Part shown: one piece after another, positions 59,624 to 64,000 of the stretch | How the letters are laid out: every line of letters begins with the position of its first letter | How positions within the stretch are numbered: position 1 is the first letter of the stretch | Assembly: GCF_900114565.1 (NCBI RefSeq) | Contig: NZ_FOTM01000004.1 | Span: 159,468-223,467, forward strand | Reading direction: 5' to 3' | Length of the DNA: 64,000 nt | DNA from: Leifsonia sp. CL147 | GTDB lineage: Bacteria; Actinomycetota; Actinomycetes; Actinomycetales; Microbacteriaceae | Program-made: the position numbers and the translations under genes | The notes under the pieces: generated by a model | Databases searched by the model: none | Seen by the model: only the letters and a program-made list of their open reading frames with translations | Told to the model about the DNA's origin: nothing

Positions 59624-59822
59624 GGAGACGGAGGCGTTTGGTCGCCCTTCCGCCCTGCCCGCCTCCGTTTCCCGCGTCCTGTGCGGAATCGCGTGGGATA
59701 TCCTCCCTTTCCGCCGGTTCGACGCCGGAGTCGGAAACGGAGGGGACGGCTGCCGCGGCACCGACCTCTCGCCGGAAACCGAGGATGTCTGCGCCGGTTC
59801 GGGCCGAAGCATCCTCCGTTCC
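59624..59822. repeat. Alternating GGAAACGGAGG elements
   Basis: Five copies in a 269-nt gap: GGAGACGGAGGCG (59624-59636), inverted CGCCTCCGTTTCC (59660-59672), GGAAACGGAGG (59733-59743), GGAAACCGAGG (59774-59784), and inverted CCTCCGTTCC (59813-59822). The first pair could form a hairpin. Spacing is irregular. No ORF is convincing here. Confidence 0.8.
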
Positions 59823-59856
59823 CTGCGCCCGTGCGGAGGCCGTCGGCGGCGCTGAC

Positions 59857-59862
59857 TAAAGT
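59857..59862 (+). promoter_or_regulatory. -10 box TAAAGT for tyrA-cmk-der
   Basis: TAAAGT lies 6 nt before GTG 59869; leaderless. Confidence 0.5.
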
Positions 59863-59868
59863 GGACGG

Positions 59869-60957
59869 GTGAACGACATTCCCGCCCGCCTCTCCGGCCC
59901 CGTCCGCGTCGTCGGCGCGGGGCTGCTCGGCGCCTCCGTCGGACTCGGGCTGCGCGCCCGAGGCGTCGACGTGCTGCTCGCCGACGCCTCGCCCGCCCAC
60001 CTGCGGCTGGCGGCGGATTACGGCGCCGGCCGGCTGGACGACGGGGGAGCGGAGCCCGCGCTGATCGTCGTCGCCGTTCCGCCCGACCTGACGGGCCGGG
60101 TGGTGGCCGAGGAGCTCGCAGCGCATCCCGGTGCGGTGGTGACGGATGTGGCGAGCGTGAAGGTCGCGCCCCTCTCCGAGCTCGAGGAGGCCGGAGTGGA
60201 GCTCACCCGGTACGTCGGCGGGCATCCGCTGGCCGGCCGCGAGCGCGGCGGACCGTCCTCGGCGCGGGCGGACCTCTTCATCGGGCGTCCGTGGGTGGTG
60301 ACGGCCCGGCCGGAGAATCCGCGTTCGGCGGTCAGCCTGGTCGAGTCGCTCATCCTCGACCTCGGCGCCGTCCCGGTCGAGATGGATGCGGCCCAGCACG
60401 ACGCGGCGGTGGCTCTCGTCTCGCACGCCCCGCAGATCGTGTCGTCCCTGATGGCCAAGCGGCTGACCGACTCGCCCGACACCGCTCTCGCGCTGGCCGG
60501 CCAGGGCGTCCGCGATGTCACGCGGATCGCCGCGAGCGAGCCGGAGCTCTGGGTCCAGATCCTGGGCGCCAATGCGCCTGCCATCGTCGAGATCCTGCGC
60601 GCCTACCGCGACGACCTCGACCGGGTGCTCGTCGCGCTCGGCGATGTCGATGCCGCAGGCGCCCGGCGGACGATCGCCCAGGAGCTCGCCGGCGGGAACG
60701 CCGGTGTGTCCCGGCTCCCGGGCAAGCACGGCCAGGACCGGAAATATTCGCGCTTCGTGGTGATGGTCGAAGACCGTCCGGGCGAGCTCGCCCGGCTGCT
60801 GGACGAGCTCGGAGAGCTCGCGGTGAACCTGGAGGACCTGCGCCTGGAGCACTCGCCGGGTGCGGCGTTCGGCCTCGCCGACATCGCCGTCCTGCCCGAA
60901 GTGCTGCACCGCACCGTGGACGACCTGACCGAACGTGGATGGAGGATCACCGGATGA
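59869..60957 (+). CDS. tyrA: Prephenate dehydrogenase
   Basis: 362 residues. NAD-binding [55 protein letters not shown], and a C-terminal ACT domain (about 295-362, [24 protein letters not shown]) for tyrosine feedback. Makes 4-hydroxyphenylpyruvate for tyrosine. Overlaps cmk by ATGA. Confidence 0.94.
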   Translation: MNDIPARLSGPVRVVGAGLLGASVGLGLRARGVDVLLADASPAHLRLAADYGAGRLDDGGAEPALIVVAVPPDLTGRVVAEELAAHPGAVVTDVASVKVAPLSELEEAGVELTRYVGGHPLAGRERGGPSSARADLFIGRPWVVTARPENPRSAVSLVESLILDLGAVPVEMDAAQHDAAVALVSHAPQIVSSLMAKRLTDSPDTALALAGQGVRDVTRIAASEPELWVQILGANAPAIVEILRAYRDDLDRVLVALGDVDAAGARRTIAQELAGGNAGVSRLPGKHGQDRKYSRFVVMVEDRPGELARLLDELGELAVNLEDLRLEHSPGAAFGLADIAVLPEVLHRTVDDLTERGWRITG

Positions 60958-61625
60958 CCGGTACGACCGTGGTCGCCGTCGACGGACCGGCCGGAAGCGG
61001 CAAGTCGAGCGTCAGCAAGGCGACCGCACGCCGCCTCGGCTGGGCGTACCTCGACACCGGCGCCGCGTACCGGGCCCTCAGCTGGTACGTCATCGCCCGG
61101 CGGGTCGATCCCACCGACGCGGGAGCGGTGATCGCCTCGCTGCCGGACTTCGACTATCGCATCGGCACCGACCCGGACACCTACCACGTCTTCGTCGGCG
61201 ACGCCGATGTGACCGAGACGATCCGCACGCCCGAAGTGACCGCGGCCGTCAGTGCGATCGCGCGCGTTCCGGAGGTGCGCGCCTTCCTCACCGGGCTGTT
61301 CCGCGACATCATCCGGCACTCCGATCGGGACGGCATCGTGGTGGAGGGCCGCGACATCACCACGGTGGTCTGCCCCGATGCGCCGGTGCGCATCCTGTTG
61401 ACCGCCGATGAAGCCGTTAGAATGGCCAGGCGTTCCGCGGAGCTGGCAGATCACTCCGCCGCCCACGTCGGCGAGGCCCTGCGGAGGCGCGACGCGGCGG
61501 ACTCCCGAGTCGTCGACTTCATGAATGCCGCAGACGGTGTGACCACCGTCGACTCCACCGACCTCGATTTCGACCAGACCGTCGACGCGGTCATCCAGGT
61601 CGTACAGAAAGCAGCCCATGTCTGA
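60954..61625 (+). CDS. cmk: Cytidylate kinase
   Basis: 223 residues. P-loop [35 protein letters not shown], the CMP-binding insert, [23 protein letters not shown] and RRDAADS. It phosphorylates CMP and dCMP. Overlaps tyrA and der. Confidence 0.96.
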   Translation: MTGTTVVAVDGPAGSGKSSVSKATARRLGWAYLDTGAAYRALSWYVIARRVDPTDAGAVIASLPDFDYRIGTDPDTYHVFVGDADVTETIRTPEVTAAVSAIARVPEVRAFLTGLFRDIIRHSDRDGIVVEGRDITTVVCPDAPVRILLTADEAVRMARRSAELADHSAAHVGEALRRRDAADSRVVDFMNAADGVTTVDSTDLDFDQTVDAVIQVVQKAAHV

Positions 61626-63141
61626 CATCGAAAACGAGCACACCGCCGATTCCTACGGTCCAGACAGTGACGACCTCGTCGTCCGGCTCTCCGAGCTCGA
61701 CGAGGACCTCGCGGTCCAGCGGGCGAACGCGCTCCGCAGCGGCCTCGAGGAGTACGAGCTCGAAGAGAGCGACCTCGACCTCCTCGACATCGCCGGTGAG
61801 GATGTCGAAGGCATCACCTACCTGCCCGCGCTGCCGGTGCTCGCCATCGTCGGCCGCCCGAACGTCGGCAAGTCGGCGCTCGTGAACCGCATCCTCGGTC
61901 GGCGTGAGGCCGTCGTGGAGGACACGCCCGGTGTGACGCGCGACCGCGTCTCGTACCAGGCGGAGTGGAACGGCCGGAAGTTCACCCTGGTCGACACCGG
62001 CGGATGGGAGCCCGATGCCCGCGGCATCGACGCATCCGTCGCGGCGCAGGCGGAGGTCGCGATCGACCTGGCCGACGCCATCCTCTTCGTCGTGGATGCG
62101 ACGGTCGGCCCGACCTCGACCGACGAGCGTGTCGTCCCGCTGCTGCGGAAGTCCGACAAGCCGGTCTTCCTGGCCGCCAACAAGGTCGACGACACGCGCC
62201 AGGAGCCGTACGCCGCCGAACTGTGGTCCCTCGGGCTGGGCGAGCCGCATCCCGTCTCCGCCCTGCACGGCCGCGGGGTGGCGGACCTGCTGGACGAGAT
62301 CCTGAAGGTCCTGCCGGAGGAGTCCGCCTTCGCCAAGCGCGAGGTCGGCGGTCCCCGTCGTGTGGCCATCATCGGCCGGCCGAACGTCGGCAAGTCCTCG
62401 CTGCTGAACAAGACGGCGGGGGAGGAGCGCGTGGTCGTCAACGACCTCGCCGGCACCACCCGCGATCCGGTCGACGAGCAGGTCGAGCTCGGCGGCAAGG
62501 TGTGGCGGTTCGTCGACACCGCCGGCATCCGTCGCCGGGTGCACCTGCAGCAGGGCGCCGACTTCTACGCCTCGCTCCGCACCTCCACGGCGCTGGAGAA
62601 GGCGGAGGTCGCGGTCGTCGTCCTCGACGTGAGCGAGCCGATCAGCGAGCAGGACGTCCGCATCATCGACCTCGTCCTCGAGTCGGGCCGTGCGCTCGTG
62701 CTCGCGTTCAACAAGTGGGACCTCCTCGACGACGAGCGCCGCCGCTACCTGGAGCGCGAGATCGAGCAGGACCTCGCGCATGTCTCGTGGGCGCCGCGCG
62801 TCAACATCTCCGCTCGCACAGGCCGGCACCTGGAGAAGCTGGTCCCGGCACTGGAGACGGCGCTCGAGTCGTGGGATACCCGCATCCCGACCGGCAAGTT
62901 CAACGCCTTCCTCGCCGAGCTGACCGCGGCGCATCCGCACCCGGTCCGCGGCGGGAAGCAGCCGCGCATCCTGTTCGGCACGCAGGCGACGAGCCGGCCG
63001 CCGACATTCGTGGTCTTCACGACGGGCTTCCTCGATCCCGGCTACCGGCGGTACATCGTCCGCCGCCTCCGGGAGGTCTACGGCTTCGACGGGTCGCCGA
63101 TCGTGCTGAACATGCGCGTGCGCGAGAAGCGCAAGCGCTAG
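61618..63141 (+). CDS. der: Ribosome biogenesis GTPase Der (EngA)
   Basis: 507 residues. Two G domains: [15 protein letters not shown] with DTGGW and NKVD, then [16 protein letters not shown] with DTAGI and NKWD; C-terminal KH-like domain. Acts in 50S assembly. An acidic N-terminal extension of about 70 residues precedes the first G domain. Its ATG overlaps cmk by 8 nt. Last gene of the operon. Confidence 0.97.
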   Translation: MSDIENEHTADSYGPDSDDLVVRLSELDEDLAVQRANALRSGLEEYELEESDLDLLDIAGEDVEGITYLPALPVLAIVGRPNVGKSALVNRILGRREAVVEDTPGVTRDRVSYQAEWNGRKFTLVDTGGWEPDARGIDASVAAQAEVAIDLADAILFVVDATVGPTSTDERVVPLLRKSDKPVFLAANKVDDTRQEPYAAELWSLGLGEPHPVSALHGRGVADLLDEILKVLPEESAFAKREVGGPRRVAIIGRPNVGKSSLLNKTAGEERVVVNDLAGTTRDPVDEQVELGGKVWRFVDTAGIRRRVHLQQGADFYASLRTSTALEKAEVAVVVLDVSEPISEQDVRIIDLVLESGRALVLAFNKWDLLDDERRRYLEREIEQDLAHVSWAPRVNISARTGRHLEKLVPALETALESWDTRIPTGKFNAFLAELTAAHPHPVRGGKQPRILFGTQATSRPPTFVVFTTGFLDPGYRRYIVRRLREVYGFDGSPIVLNMRVREKRKR

Positions 63142-63189
63142 CCGTCGCCGACGCGACCCGTCCGTGCCGTCCGTGTCAAGAGCGACACG

Positions 63190-63239
63190 CGGGCGGTTCG
63201 CCCGATGTTCACGTCATCGGCGCCCCCAAAGAGGGGGCG
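63190..63239 (+). terminator. Two hairpins after der
   Basis: CGGGCG-GTT-CGCCCG (63190-63204) and CGCCCCC-AAAGA-GGGGGCG (63221-63239). Neither has a T-tract. They separate der from the next promoter. Confidence 0.6.
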
Positions 63240-63255
63240 ACCATAACGGGGGTAT

Positions 63256-63283
63256 TTGTACCCCTGTCTGTCCTCACTATGGT
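63256..63283 (+). promoter_or_regulatory. Promoter TTGTAC-16-TATGGT for the glycosyltransferase
   Basis: -35 TTGTAC (63256-63261) and -10 TATGGT (63278-63283) with a 16-bp spacer: the best two-box promoter seen in the window. A start near 63290 gives a leader of about 67 nt. Confidence 0.6.
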
Positions 63284-63291
63284 GGACAACT

Positions 63292-63332
63292 GGGAGCTAC
63301 CCGACCGTGTCTGCCCGAGGGCACGGGCTCCC
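63292..63332 (+). promoter_or_regulatory. Structured 5' leader
   Basis: GGGAGC (63292-63297) pairs with GCTCCC (63327-63332), enclosing CCGTG/CACGG and CCC/GGG pairs (63305-63326). The stem fills most of the short leader. No known riboswitch recognised. Confidence 0.5.
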
Positions 63333-63356
63333 GTCACCCGAGGACCGTACCCGATC

Positions 63357-64000
63357 ATGAGCTCTACAGCTGCATACACCCCTGCCCGAAAGCGCCAGCT
63401 CGGCTCCGAGAAGCGCACTGAACCGCTCCCGACGGTCCACCCGAGGCCGTCGGATCGCAAGATCACCTGGAGCCGCGTCGCCATCGTGCTGACCGTGCTC
63501 TTCTGGGCGATCTACGTGGTCACCACGATCATCCGCCAGTTCATCGACAGCGGAAGCCAGAACTTCCGCTTCACGATGGAGGCCATCGGTTACACGGTCG
63601 TCGTCACCTTCCTCACCTTCTCGGCCCTGATGTACCTGGTGGCCCGGCAGGGAGCGCTCCAGCGCTTCCAGAAGCACGTCCGCGTGCCGCGCGCCGAGCT
63701 CGACCGGCACTTCGCCGAGAACCAGCCCTCCATCACCGTGCTCGTGCCCTCGTACGCCGAGGAGCCGGAGGTCGTCCGGATGACGCTGCTCTCCGCGGCC
63801 CTCCAGGAGTTCCCCTCCAAGCGCGTGGTGCTGCTGCTCGACGACAGCCCGAATCCGACCGATCCGGCCGTCCTCGAACGGCTCGAGGCCACGCGGAACC
63901 TCGCCGACGACCTCAGTGCCCTGCTGGCCGAGCCTCGGTTCCGGTTCTCGGACGCGCTCATGCGCTACGAGCTCGGGGACTCGGGCGTGTACGCCACGGA
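63357..64000 (+). CDS. Family 2 glycosyltransferase, cellulose-synthase-like (partial)
   Basis: At least 214 residues, open to the window end. Two transmembrane helices (about 43-60, VAIVLTVLFWAIYVVTTII, and 76-98, AIGYTVVVTFLTFSALMYLVA), then the start of a GT-A domain: ITVLVPSYAEEPEVVRMTLLSAALQEFP and the nucleotide-site VVLLLDDSPNPTDP. The catalytic and QxxRW motifs would lie beyond 64000. Probably makes an exported polysaccharide. Own promoter with structured leader; GAGGACC about 12 nt before the ATG. Confidence 0.85.
   Translation, partial: MSSTAAYTPARKRQLGSEKRTEPLPTVHPRPSDRKITWSRVAIVLTVLFWAIYVVTTIIRQFIDSGSQNFRFTMEAIGYTVVVTFLTFSALMYLVARQGALQRFQKHVRVPRAELDRHFAENQPSITVLVPSYAEEPEVVRMTLLSAALQEFPSKRVVLLLDDSPNPTDPAVLERLEATRNLADDLSALLAEPRFRFSDALMRYELGDSGVYAT

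Overview
This is a 64 kb stretch of a high-GC actinobacterial chromosome. The fused 2-oxoglutarate decarboxylase Kgd, GuaB1, TlyA, the parA-scpA-scpB-rluB cluster and many leaderless promoters (a TANNNT -10 box 6-8 nt before an ATG or GTG start) fit the family Microbacteriaceae, for example Leifsonia or a relative. The genus is an inference from protein character, not a database match. Nearly all genes are housekeeping. I see no prophage, transposase, CRISPR array, rRNA or tRNA.

Layout. 0.1-9 kb: two-domain VOC protein, kgd, guaB1, two CNNM/CorC-type membrane proteins. 9-15.6 kb: VOC protein, old-yellow-enzyme oxidoreductase, HAD hydrolase, nnrD, GT87-type glycosyltransferase, thiamine-binding protein, small membrane protein, MFS exporter. 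15.7-18.8 kb: response regulator, membrane protein and histidine kinase in one operon. 18.8-21.5 kb: metX and metY. 21.7-29.7 kb: SDR, potassium channel, nucleotidyltransferase, phosphoribosyltransferase, ung, GNAT, EXPERA-like membrane protein, alpha/beta hydrolase, amidase. 29.7-36.5 kb: DUF1844 protein, infC-rpmI-rplT (infC starts at ATC), a TrmH-type methyltransferase, pheS-pheT. 37-44.4 kb: argC-argJ-argB-argD-(46-codon ORF)-argF-argH and a 40-aa membrane protein, without argG or argR. A short arginine-rich leaderless ORF precedes argC. 44.4-54 kb: DNA-3-methyladenine glycosylase, SatD-like protein and membrane partner, tyrS, tlyA, nadK, recN, pyrG. 54-63.1 kb: NUDIX, xerD, GNAT, parA, scpA, scpB, rluB, tyrA, cmk, der, mostly with overlapping start and stop codons. 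From 63.36 kb: a family-2 glycosyltransferase cut by the window end.

The unexplained part is intergenic. Four separate arrays (about 1, 31.7, 45.0 and 52.0 kb) repeat one 17-bp palindrome, ACATTCGTGACGAATGT, at an exact 40-bp period, although the 23-bp spacers differ between arrays. Each array sits beside the 3' end of a gene. Other families are a 29-bp-period array over the satD-like start region, a 36-bp-period array flanked by hairpins upstream of the arg operon, alternating GGAAACGGAGG elements before tyrA, and two long palindromes sharing CCCCACCGTCGAGT arms. I read these as protein-binding or chromosome-organising sites of unknown partner. That reading is inference.
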